Below are positions 24,315 through 34,933 of a DNA stretch of 64,000 bases, piece by piece. Position numbers and translations under genes: made by a program. The stretch comes from Zantedeschia hybrid cultivar (taxonomy: Eukaryota; Streptophyta; Magnoliopsida; Alismatales; Araceae). The notes beneath the pieces were generated by a model. That model saw nothing but the letters and a program-made list of their open reading frames with translations. It did not search any database and was not told where the DNA came from. The stretch's first letter is position 1, and each line of letters opens with the position of its first letter. Location: the NCBI GenBank assembly GCA_030544215.1, contig JARZZO010000003.1:28152379-28216378 (forward strand), given 5' to 3'.

Positions 24315-25670
24315 GATGGAACCTCATTAATTCCTGCAATTAACATGTGTTTACATTGATAGATAGTTTGGTTAATTGCATGCTTGAAATCATACTTGAG
24401 GACGATGATTTCTACGTGATCGGATCGCACCGTGTTGCGTTTTGTGCGATCGTAGGCTTAGAGTGACAGTTGTTAGCGCTTAGGCACCTCGTGTCGGTGT
24501 GGGAGTGACACGGCGCCGGTGTGGGAGTAGTGAGGTGACGCCTAGAGAGAGGGTCACCTGGTGTATCCTGAGGTATAGCTAGTACCGGTGTGGGAGTGGT
24601 ACATTCGGAGTGTCACTCGTGCTGGGGGAAGCAGAACTACCTTGAGCCAGGTCAGGCCGGAGTAGCCAGTGCGCTATCCGAGGGGTTGTTGTTTGGTCTT
24701 AGCGAGTCGGTGTTTTCCGCGTTCGGTCGTGTGACTTGTGTGTTTAGCCGAAACGCTAGTTGTGGACTCCGTGATAGGGTAGTTTCAAAATCGTACTTGT
24801 TACTGTTATAAATGCATATGTTTTATATCGAAATATAGGAATTGTGTTTACTGCTTTATTTAGTTGAATTGTCTATAATTGTGTATTTCACTTGTGGGTG
24901 TGTGAGTGGGTGGTGGGGATCGGAGGATCCCTACTGAGTCTATTTCTATAAGACTCACCCTCTGCGGTTTTCATGTGAGGGTTCCAGGTAAGTGTAGCGA
25001 GGAGCGTGTTGCCTTGGGTTGCACGCCAACAGCCGCTGTTCCGAGGTATGCCCCGATGTAGTTGTTATTTCTTTTTATGGCCTGTACGCTTAATTATTTC
25101 TTTTCTGTTGGAGTATGTAATTAATTGCTGAGTCAAGTCGAATTGTAATAATTTTTAATTTCTGCACTTCCTTTACAATTCGATGTGATGTGGATGTTTA
25201 GCTTAGTTTATCATTTATTTCCCAGACTTATCGAGATCCTGGTTTGGCTCCAAATTTAATGATTCGGTACCCATTTAGTAATCGGATCCCCGATTATAGG
25301 GTGGCGGGTCGTTACACCCGACCCCCACTCTCTCTGTTTGTCTCTTACCCCCCACCCTCACTTTATCTGTCTGCCTCATCCTTGACCCTCGACCCTTACT
25401 CTCTCTGTCTGTCTCTTACCCCCCACCCCCACTCTCTCTGTCTCTTTGTCTCTCTCAATCTATCTGACTCTGTCTCTCTCTGTCTGGCTCTCACTAGTCA
25501 CCCCCGACCCCCACTCTCTCTGTCTGTCTCTCACCTCCCACCCTTACTCTCCCCGACCATCACTCTCTCTTTTTGTCTCTTACCCCCCACCCTCACTCTC
25601 TATGTCTGCCTCACTCTCTCTGTCTTTACTGTTTACAGGTGGACTGTGGACACTGATTTATTTGTTTAAG

Positions 25671-28013
25671 ATGACCACACCAACCGGAGGTTCGTCTCAT
25701 TCGTCTAATCAAGGGTCTATCGAAGGGAAGGGGAGAAATAAAGATCCAGACTGGAAATATGGTACTTTGGTGAATCCAAATAATAGGGACTGGGTAAAAT
25801 GCATTTTTTGTCAGAGAGATTGTAAAGGGGGGATCCACCGGTTGAAACAACATCTAGCAGGGACTTCTACAAATGTGACAGCTTACTTGAAGGTGACACC
25901 AGAGGCAAAAGAAGAAATTAAACAATATATGGAGCAATCAAAACAAGAAAGGATTGAAAAGAAATGTTTGATTAGGGAAGCAGAAAGTCGAGATGATATT
26001 TTTAGAGATTTGGTTTTCAAAGATTCATCTTTTGAGGTGAATCAAGTTGATGACATTCTTTCAAAGCTTCCTCGGATGAAAGGTCCTTTAGATAGATTTT
26101 GTACTCCTAATCCTGAAAGGGTCATGCAATACATAGCTAGGTGGATGTATCAAGCTGGAATCTCATTCAGTACCGTGCGTCTAAATAGTTTCCAAACAAT
26201 GTTAGAAGCTATAGGACAATTCGGTCCAGAATTGAAAGGGCCTAGCTGCCATGAAGTTCGTTAGACCCTTCTCCAAAAGGAGATTCAAAAGACTCAAGAA
26301 TTAGTAGATTTACAAAAAGCCAGTTGGGTGAAGTTTGGTTGTACTATCATGTCTGATGTATGGACAGATGGGAAAGGGCATACTTTGATAATTTTTTTGA
26401 TCAAGTCACCTACTGGAACTGTGTTTTTGAGGTCTATTGATGCATCTCAATATTTTAAAGATGCAAAGTTGTTGGCCGACTTATTGAACAAGATAGTCAT
26501 AGAGGTTGGTGTGGAGAACGTGATATAGTTTGTCACGGATAATGAAGCAAGTTATGTTGCTGCAGGAAAAATGTTGATGGCAGCCCGCCTTCACTTATTT
26601 TGGACACCATGTGCTGCCCACTGCCTAGCTTGATATTGAAGGACATTTCAAAGGTGTCTCCAATCAAGTCAACTATTCGGAGGACAAGGATGGTTACTAC
26701 ACTTATTTATGTACATACGAGGGTGGTTGCTATAATGAGGAATCATACAAATGAAAAGAATCTTATCCGTGCAGCTGTGACCCGCTTTGCACAAATTATT
26801 TGAACCTGCAAAGTTTGCTAGATTGTAAAGATGGTTTGAGAAGAATGTTTACGTCTAGTGAATGGACAACCAATAATAAGTGGACAATAAAAACTGAAGG
26901 AAAGAAAGCACAAGATATAATTTTGAAGACTCAGTTTTGGAAGGGAGTTATTTATGCACTAAAGATATTCAAGCCCCTTGTCATGGTTCTGCGATTGGTT
27001 GACAGAGAGAAGCTATCAATGAGTTACATTTATGAAGCCATGGAACGCGCGAAAGGAAGTATCAAAAATGTTCTGGATGTAAAAGTGGACAAGTATGGTC
27101 CACTTTGGGAGATCATTGATAGGAGATGGGATTTTCAGCTTCATCGTCCTTTACATGCAGCTGGATACTACCTTAACCCTCAATTCTATTATGTAAATCC
27201 AGATATTGATTCTGATGATGAAGTGAAGCAAGGACTATATGATGTCATTGAGAAGTTAGTTCCTGATCCTAATGTACAAGATGAGATTACCGAAGAATTG
27301 GTGTGTTATAGGACTGCTATGGGCTTCTTTGGGAGAGAAATGTTTTTGATGTGAAAATTAAATACTATTTGGATGTCTTATGTAGTTAATTGATGGGTGG
27401 ATTTTGGGAGCAAAACTCCTTATCTGCAAAAGATGACCATTCGCATCTTGAGCCTCACTTGTAGTGCATCTAGTTGTGAACACAATTAGAGTACATTTGA
27501 ACATGTTTAGATTTTTATTAACTATCATTCAATAATACATCTTATGTTTTTCTATTCTATATTAATCTAATAATGCTATTTTTCTAGGTGCACACTAAGA
27601 AAAGGAATAGGTTGGAGCAAAAGAAGCTGAATCTCGTGTTTGTGCAATACAACCAACGCCTTCGAGATCGCTTTTTATGTTTCCAACAAAGTGACCTTGA
27701 TCCTATAAGCTTGGAAGATATTGAGTATTGTAATGACTGGATAGCACATCCCCATGATAATGAAGATGTTGTACATGAAGATGAGGACCTCACATGGTTA
27801 GATGTTGAGATTGCTGCAAGGATTGGTAAAGAAGAAAGTCCACATACAAGGACAACATCAAAGAAACGTTGTTTAGGGAAGGAGAAAGCGGTTGCAACTA
27901 GTTTCACATTAGAGTCTATTGATGAGCTTGAAGTTGGGTCTGATGATACAACAGAGGACTCTGAGGGTGAACTTCCACTTGAGCAAGATAAGGATTCTGA
28001 GAGTGATGAATGA
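25671..28013 (+). pseudogene. hAT transposase (BED finger, DUF659, hAT dimerisation), broken
   Basis: A hAT transposase cuts and pastes its element in the nucleus. The first exon ends before the intron acceptor at 25638, and the ATG is at 25671. A BED zinc finger lies at residues 28-65 (WKYG, Cys44 and Cys47, His56 and His61). The DUF659 core follows, with SDVWTDGK near 26350 and VTDN near 26535. The C-terminal dimerisation part is near 27400-27660 (SLTCSASSCE, then KKRNRLEQK). A second intron, 27505-27587, splices in frame. Breaks are TAG at 26262, TAG at 26526 (Gln expected), a one-base loss near 26626, another shift near 26800, a TGA at 27352 and a stop near 27486. The tail is acidic. It cannot make a full protein. 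Confidence 0.9.
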
Positions 28014-28715
28014 ATGAGGCTTGCGAGTTGTGAAAGGAATGTATTTATAGGCTTGTTAGCCTTATTTGGAAATGTTGGCTACTTATTTTCTTAAGGAATA
28101 TTTAAATGTTGTAGTAGACTTATTTACCTTACATTTATACATTTATACTGTGTTTGCTTAGCATTTCATTGATAAACTTTCATTATGGTGGATATTAATT
28201 AGTAGCAAAATATCCAAGAATTTGTTGATTACATCTTTAAATGATTAAAATTTATTTCAATTAATTTTGATTTAAAACTATTTGGTTATATTTGATAATT
28301 CGAGTGAATGAATATGTCATTATGTATGATTATATTTGTGTTTTTGACATTTTGTATAATAAGTAAATTATAAATATATATTTTTTAAAATGTCGCCTCA
28401 AACGCTTAGGCCATCGCCTAGGTGTTTGAGGCTAAGGTGACCCCGTGGTCGCCTCGGTCGCCTCTCGCCTCTGGACTACATGGGTCAGGGATTGTGCACA
28501 TGGTCAATCAAACAGGGGCTTGTTGCCCAGGTTGGTGATCAATTAGGTTATCACTTTGAGAATTTATATTTAGGTAATAGGATACCTAAATATTTGAACA
28601 GAATCATAATAAACAAGAGGACCCTAAAGTTCAAGTCGTTAATACGTAATAGACCATAGAAATGGATAGAAAGCAGATGCTGTAAGTGGAACTCCAAGGA
28701 GTTCCAAAAAATAGA

Positions 28716-29175
28716 TTACTGCACTGATGGCCTTGAGCCTCCGTTGCAATTGTCATACTTGAGATAATCAATGCCCTGCACACATAAGAGTTATCATCAA
28801 ACATAGTTCTCAAATAACTGCAATAGAAAGGATCACCATGGATAACATGTTGAAGGTAGACATGAGTATTTTTTAGAATATTAGAATACTAATCCAAAAT
28901 CTTGATTGTACAATATCTGGTTTGTCCATAAAAGCTCATTCTTATCCAAGCAGCAAAAGTATCAGCATCGTGCTGCTCGTGGCGTAGTGAACCTGGCACA
29001 GTCTTGCTGCAAGTTTGGTACCTGTCAGAAACAAAAAGTCTCAAAGTATCATTAGGCTATTAGAGCTTAAGATGCACTAATGTAGAGTCATTCCCAAACG
29101 TCAGATACAACAGCTCCTTCTAATGATCAAGCACGGATCACCGGTAACATACCCCGCATCTGAATAGATTCCAAG
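28716..29175 (-). pseudogene. Alpha-galactosidase (GH27) gene fragment
   Basis: Three consecutive minus-strand exons read as plant GH27 alpha-galactosidase, an enzyme that removes terminal alpha-galactose from raffinose sugars and galactomannans. Exon 1 (about 29175-29153) encodes LGIYSDAG and ends at a GTATGT donor. Exon 2 (29021-28946) encodes YQTCSKTVPGSL and then DADTFAAW. Exon 3 (28775 to about 28716) encodes GIDYLKYDNCNGG, which keeps the catalytic nucleophile Asp of the KYDNC motif. Codon phases match across both introns. The exon-2 donor reads ATAAG instead of GTAAG, and exon 3 runs into TAA. I do not find the N-terminal or C-terminal exons. This is a decayed remnant, not a working gene. 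Confidence 0.8.
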
Positions 29176-30237
29176 TAACAGGTCCTTCTAATGACCAACC
29201 ATGGATCACAGATAACATACCCTTCTAATGTCAAAATTAAACTTTTGTGGCGATTGAGATATTCCTGCGACAAAAATCAAGAGACAATAGATTTAAGAGA
29301 ATCCAAAAGTTTTACAGGAGGAAGCATAATAGGTAAGTAAAATATCAAATGGTTGCAATGACAATTCCAGCTACCAGCATAAAGATCAATGAATTTGAAC
29401 TCTATTTTCAAACTCAGAAAGTTCAGTATGTGGGCATTTTTCTAACACAAATGGTCGACTGTTTGCTTCTAATTGGTCGACTGTTGCCCTATTCTGAGGA
29501 TTTTGAACTGCATCTTCTAGCTTCGTAAGATCCATATGCGTGGCCCCATCTTTGGTAACTTCCATATCATGTTGGCCTCTTCTTCATGGACTCTATGAGT
29601 TCAATATAATGTATATACCACATGTGAACGCATAGTTAATTTACTAATGTAGTTTTATTATCATCAAAACTAGCATGCTAGGTTTCAAGGATGCTGAATG
29701 TGCCACAACTGTAATTGGTGTACCCTACTTTATAACCCCGAAATGGGATTTCTTTAAATAGGATGATCTCCAACATAGTATCATAAAGCTTTGGATGTGC
29801 ATGACCTATCTTACATAATATTGTTGCATTTGGAGGATATTTGATTACTAGTATCATATAGCTCTCTATTAATATTAATCTTGATATTGTTACCAACATA
29901 TGCGTCATCTGGATATCATTTTTACACTAGGCACATTTCTTTTGCCTGCAGGAGATAACAATTGGGCACGAAGCCACAATTTTGGGAAATATGTAGCGTA
30001 AGTTCTGCTTATAATTTGGTTGTAAAAGCTGCCTTACTGTAAATATTTTAGACATTGTAAACAATAAAAGTTATGAACTTATATACCATTTATGCTGGAG
30101 CATAATCATGACAACATTGTTGGAACGTATTGTCTTACCTGATATCTTCACCAGATTTTTCGCTTCAATCTTACATAGAATAGAGGTTATTTGGATTGCT
30201 TGAAATTTTATTATGTGAATGATCTCACTTTAATCTG
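29176..30237. other. Unassigned region between gene remnants
   Basis: A tandem duplication of about 70 bp lies at 29100-29230 (shared phrase cttctaatgaycaa), next to the alpha-galactosidase exon. A splice-like piece at 29952-29995 (acceptor TGCAG, then an open NNWARSHNFGKYVA frame) may be another exon remnant of unknown origin. I can support nothing else here. Confidence 0.4.
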
Positions 30238-30247
30238 GACGCTTAAC

Positions 30248-30556
30248 TTTCTTTTTTTTTTGGAACGGTAGCCCAGTGGAACTGGACGAAGGTCCTAACT
30301 CCAGAGGTGAAGGGTTTGAGCCGGCCCGAAGCCAAATCGGAATAAACCTCAAAGAGATAGGAAGCACACTTGAAGGAGAAAAGTCCGCGCAACAGGCGCG
30401 AGAAGGCTGCCGAAAAGGGGGCAAGAAGCCCACCCTAAATAGGTGAAAAATCCGCAAGCCAATTACCGCCCGCCCAACTGCAGGGCGAGAGCGAACTCGC
30501 GACCTCTCCGCCTGGGGCAGTGAGGGTGAACCACTGCGCCAAGGCGCGCGTTCCTC
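30248..30556 (-). mobile_element. tRNA-derived SINE
   Basis: On the minus strand the element begins with a tRNA-like head. The A box is TTGGCGCAGTGGT, and the B-box-like GGTCGCGAGTTCG follows at normal spacing. It ends in an A-rich tail (T-rich at 30248-30261 on the plus strand). It is flanked by a perfect 10-bp duplication gacgcttaac (30238-30247 and 30557-30566). It is about 309 bp, GC-rich against its surroundings, and has no coding capacity. It would be transcribed by RNA polymerase III and moved by a LINE reverse transcriptase. Confidence 0.88.
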
Positions 30557-30879
30557 GACGCTTAACCCAACATATTTATTCTTGCCATCGATCGGTATGA
30601 CATTTTGAATGGATCCCCTGAAAATAACCTGAAGTCAGTAGTGGGTAACTCAATCAACTCTGAATGTGATTGATTCTAGAAGAGCATGAGAAGTTTTCAA
30701 GATACAAGCAGATACTTAAGGTCTTGAGCATAATTATAAAACCCCTGTCAATGTGAGATTCTGCGTAGCCAAGCAGGCATATGAAGTGACCTTAACAATA
30801 TTATCACATATGGAATGAGGAGACAAGATCCTCTACGCCTTTTTGTCTATAATACAAAGGGGTTGTCCCTTTTGGTACA

Positions 30880-31640
30880 TAAAGGCCCACCTGGTGCTGA
30901 AGCGGGCTAAGGCCCGTGCTCTGTGTCAACAAGATTCCAGGTAGGCATTTTGCATTTCAGTAGGAGGTTTTAGTTTCAAGTTCTTTGCCAGAGCCTTCTA
31001 TTCAGGAATAGGATATGGAAAATATTAACGGCATCAACCATGCATTTAACTTTCCATGTTGGTGCAATTTATAACCAGTAAATTGATTACTTCTTGCTTC
31101 TTGTGACTTATCACTGGTGGCAGCGATGGTAGATGCTTTGATTGCCAAAACTATAGCATGGGAAAGGGAAAAAGGCATCAAGTTCACATACGATGGCGTA
31201 ACCACTGACCTTGATAGATGGTTTTCAGATTTTGTACGATGTGGTTGCAAAGCTGAGTTTGTTGATCTTCCACCAAATAATGCAGGTTAATTAGACTCCT
31301 CTCAATGCTTGAAGAATACACAATCCTGAGGCAAGAAAAAGAGTAAGAGCGTCGGAGACAACAGGTCTCCCATTTTTAATGATGAGGAATTCCACTGGCC
31401 TCCAAAGTGTATCTGAGTAGCTAGGCACCAATATTGAAAAAAATATATCTTGGTTTAATGCAGGATCAGAAAAGGTTCCAGGGTCAGCTGATAGTAGAGT
31501 AGGAGGCACTTTTCGAGACTAAACCGAGCCCTTCAAAACTGCATAGTGCAAAAAAGGTCCCAAGTTTTTCAACTAGACCAGGCAGTAAAAGATTATCTCT
31601 CGGTGGAGCGATGTTACAACTTGCTAAACATGATTTGTCC
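30880..31640 (+). pseudogene. MAP65 microtubule-bundling protein gene fragment
   Basis: Four exon remnants match the C-terminal half of plant MAP65 (PRC1/Ase1 family), which crosslinks microtubules. Exon a (to 30940) has AHLVLKRA but lacks a codon and changes frame before the NKIP part. Exon b (31124-31197) reads AMVDALIAKTIAWEREKG and ends YDG. Exon c (31286-31364) reads RLLSMLEEYTILRQEKE, then an in-frame TAA. Exon d (from 31464) reads DQKRFQGQLIVE, then TAG, then EALFETKPSPSK, and further on KRLSLGGAMLQ. Introns keep GT/AG. I do not see the N-terminal exons. Stops and frameshifts make it a pseudogene. Confidence 0.85.
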
Positions 31641-33356
31641 CTTGCAAAGCCTATGCGCTCAATCAGAGTGGCAGACGATGCTGCAATGTACTATTTTGCG
31701 TAGGCTACAGGAAGTAGAGCAAGACAAAGGGGTGTCCCTTTTGGTAGTGTAGGTTTTGGGAGCTTTTAGCTAAGATATTATTGTATAATACACTAATTAT
31801 GTTGTAATGAAACTATTTTATCAAAATGAAATGATGACAAGAATCACTGCCTATGGTCATTTTGATATACATGCTCAAATAGAGATGGCGAAACTTGTGA
31901 AAATGGAGAAAGAAACATAGATATACATCCACTGCTCTCAATGACGCTTTGATATGAGGAGAGAGTGAGAGAGATTGGTTCTCTATCTAGTGTTCTATTG
32001 GTGAATGTTTGGATTGCAATAGCTCTAGTGTAATAGTGGTGAATGTCTGGACTTCAACCTAACAGGTTTTCCTTGGTTAGCATACAATAAACATTTAAAA
32101 AGTAGTAGATGCAAAAAGGCAGAATTTTTTCATTATACATGTTATTTTTAAGATTTTGAAGTAACTTTAGCTAAATGGGGCCCACTGGGCTTGATCGGGC
32201 CAGCCTAATGCCAGAGGAGGTGGGGCTTTGGTAGCATGGGCCCAAGCCAAGCCCGTTAATCCACTATTTTTTACTAATTATAATAAAAAATATAATTTGA
32301 TAAAAGAAATCCATATTCAGATGTGAGGTTAGATTTGTTTAGCAAACAAAAAAGGATCTCAACTCTTAATTATTTTCAGCAGTTTTTTTCTACAAGGTAA
32401 AACACCAGACATGGAAAAAAAGATTTTAGACAACAAACTTTAGAGTTACCAAACGGACCCTTTGGGTTATTTTCTTCGTTCTCATTAATACATTTAAAAG
32501 CCAGAGAAAAACAAAATAAGAGAGTGTACAAATTCTCTGATGTTAATTTATATAAAAAAACACTTATGTGGAAGTCAAAATAAGAAATGAACCTCTAGGG
32601 GGGACCAGCAAGGATTAGAAAAAATTTTGTTCTACATTATTTTACATTAAGCCAAACACCTAAAAATACTATAAAATATTTTTTGTACAGATTTCATTTT
32701 TCTACAATGAAACAAACAACCCTTTGACGCTGCCGATCTTTTAACAAGCAGTAGCTAATTATGCACGTATGGCCACATCTTTTTCACCCAGCAGAGATTA
32801 CTTATCTGCAAAGTGAGTCAAAGTTCATAATCAAAATCCCAATCACCGTAATGACACATAATCTACTCCAACCAGGCCCTAACATAAATTCATGGCAAAC
32901 GCAGGCCATTAAAAGTCAAGATGAAAAAGAGATGGAATCTGTCATAGCAAACTTGCAGGGCCCTACATTTATCTTACAGTAGCCATCCCATTATAAGCAT
33001 GTGAAGAAAATTACGAGGAAAATTATACATTTATGAAGTGGGTTTAAGGCCCTTAAGTTTCATTTTGCTATCTTGTAATGCACGTCAGTGTTATCGGTTG
33101 GAATTACTTTCAATGCAATTAACCATCATCATGCTGAAAAGATCTGTTTAGACATGTTTTACTTTAGTTGTCCCAACGTGTCACATTGGTTAAACATGGT
33201 GGGTTGCGTATTCTACTTCTTGCATCACCACATGCTTCATAGTAAAGGACACTTCATGGATATAATATATTTCTTAAAAAATCATTATTGCTAAATTCCC
33301 ATGTATTTAACTTGAATCAAGAACTTAAGTCGTTTTAGGGCAATCCATCAAAGGCT
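31641..33356. other. Unassigned AT-rich region
   Basis: I see no convincing gene. A GC-rich island lies at 32175-32265 (gggcccactgggcttgatcg). Sequences near 32380-32460 and 32620-32720 share the accaaac/aaacaaac phrases often seen at small non-autonomous DNA transposon ends, but I cannot pair two termini. Short open frames look like chance. Confidence 0.4.
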
Positions 33357-34370
33357 CACTAGTAGAAATCATAGTATTAATGACGGTTTATTCGTAACGG
33401 CTATAAAGAGCCACCGCGAATAATATTATTAACGACGGCTATAAAAAAACTGTCGCTATTATAATATTATTCGTGATGGCTATAAAAAGTTGTCGCGAAT
33501 GCTATTATTAGTGACAGTTAAAATACTATTCATCACCATTATAATATTATTCGTGACGGCTAAAAGAAGCTGTCGCGAATAATATTATTTGCGACCGCTA
33601 ATAAGGAAGCCGTCGTCAATAATATTATTAGTGACAGTTAAAATGCCATATGTCGCTATTATAATATTATTAGCGGTCGCTATAGAGAAGTCGTGCTATT
33701 ATATTATTATTCGCGACGACTAAAGGAAGCCGTCTTGAATAATATTATTAGTGACGGCTCAAATGTCATCCGTCGATATTATAATATTATTAGAAATAGT
33801 TGCATAAAAATTGTCACCAATAATAGTACTAATTGCACAACCATTGCTGATAATTTTTATATATTAAATTTATATTTAATACACTTATAGTTAATATTGT
33901 ACTAATGTTAGTTATAAAGTATAAATAGAATATTTAACTTAGTGTTTTTCATAAAATTCTACTACTATAACTAAAATAACTTATAAGCAATATTTATTAT
34001 ATTAGTTATAGTTAAATATGACTTCTACCTAATAAACCGTATGATTTACTTAGTATAATTTAGTTAAATATATAATTAGGTACGTAAAATATTATCTAAG
34101 CATATTATAAATATAGTCGTACTAGGTAAATATATAATATAAATATAGTTAAATATACTTAACTAAGTATATTACTTAACTTAAAAACATTAATTATATT
34201 TAACTTACTATCATATTACTAGATATATAGATAAGTATATATTTAACTAGTCATTATTAGTTAAAACTAACATAAGTATAGTTAAATATAGCTTATTTAT
34301 ATATTTAACTAATATGGTTAGAGTATAATTAATTATCCTAACTAATAAAATTATTATGTAAATATTAAGT
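33357..34370 (+). mobile_element. CACTA (En/Spm-type) transposon end with subterminal repeats
   Basis: The end begins CACTAGTAGAAATC at 33357, a typical CACTA terminal inverted repeat. From 33380 to about 33800 comes a dense array of subterminal repeats. Each is itself a short hairpin with arms like TCGTGACGGC and GCTGTCGCGA, separated by aataatattatta. In this superfamily such repeats bind the element's own DNA-binding protein. From 33860 the sequence is very AT-rich, with many tagttaaatat words. It is cut at 34371 by a gypsy LTR. The other end and the transposase are not in the window. Confidence 0.8.
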
Positions 34371-34933
34371 TGAGAGGGCCCGATTTAATCTGGCCCATAT
34401 ATGAGTGGGTCGGCCCATTAAGAGGCGCCCAGGACTCCTGTCAAGGCCCAGTGGGTCCTTTCGGCCCATGTGAATAGGTTCCCACGAGAGACCTTTGAAT
34501 CCGAAATGGACCCCGACGTCTTGCAGGTGTAGGATGACTTCCCTCCAAAGGAAGTCCTTTCTTAATCATTCTCTGATCTGCTGATAAGGGAAGCCAGCAC
34601 GAGATAAGGAAGCTAGAATCCCGTCCCGCCTAGGGACTAGATCGGACTTGCCCTATGCATCCTTCTTGTGGACTCTCCGATTGCCTTCAACCTGCCCCTA
34701 TAAAAGGAACCCCCTAGTAACCTCATAAGCTATGTCCTAAGCTTCAAATTATACGACTAGTGCCTTTGCTCTCTTTTGTGTGTTCTGACTTAGGCATCGG
34801 AGGGGGTGCCCCCGGATTGGAACCGAGGTCCCCTCTAACCTATAGCCTATCTTGTAAGAACGGTAGGGAGATTTCTGTGGTTTGGAGGAGTTTCAGCCGC
34901 CTGATATAGATCGGACGAATCTTTGACCCAACA
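34371..34933 (+). repeat. 5' LTR of gypsy element G
   Basis: This 563-bp LTR runs from TGAGAGGGCCC to GACCCAACA. A TATA box (TATAAAAG, 34699-34706) follows a GC-rich stretch. Just after the LTR, TTGGCACCATCTGTG resembles the common plant gypsy primer site TTGGCGCCGTCTGTG with two changes. The other LTR lies outside the window. Confidence 0.8.

Larger units (their letters stand above)
3040..25316. mobile_element. Solo LTR T1 (gypsy-like), split by copia A
   Basis: The ends are TGTAAGGATTGAGG at 3040 and GTCGTTACA at 25316. The 5-bp duplication cccga is at 3035-3039 and 25317-25321. Only 3040-3121 and 23289-25316 belong to it (about 2.1 kb); the copia-A element fills the rest. It matches T2 (19323-21844) along its length. 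There is no internal region, PBS or second LTR, so it is a solo LTR. Read on the minus strand it begins TGTAACGACCCG, a start common in plant gypsy LTRs, so minus orientation is likely. Its plus strand has a CT-rich leader-like tract and a donor-like GTAGGG near 23845. Confidence 0.8.
1859..28484 (+). mobile_element. hAT DNA transposon, split by nested retrotransposons
   Basis: The candidate borders are an 8-bp flank tcagggac (1851-1858) and tcagggat (28485-28492), 7 of 8 identical, which fits the 8-bp hAT duplication. The left end starts TGTGTTATCAAAGGCG. Both ends carry GC-rich subterminal sequence full of GGCG/CGCC words (1868-2015 and 28390-28475). The terminal inverted repeats are only weakly alike (AAAGGCG against AGAGGCG), so the exact ends are uncertain. 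Without the insertion the element would be about 4.3 kb, a normal hAT size. It encodes the DUF659/hAT transposase remnant at 25671-28013. Its 5' UTR is near 2100-2295, followed by a CT-rich intron. Confidence 0.7.

Noticed and set aside
30557..30566. gacgc word as part of the 34-bp palindrome family
   Set aside because: No partner arm lies ten bases away, and the word is the SINE target duplication.
31200..31285. Open continuation of the MAP65 exon b frame
   Set aside because: The sequence stops matching MAP65 exactly at a GT donor and resumes at the next acceptor, so this is intron read-through.
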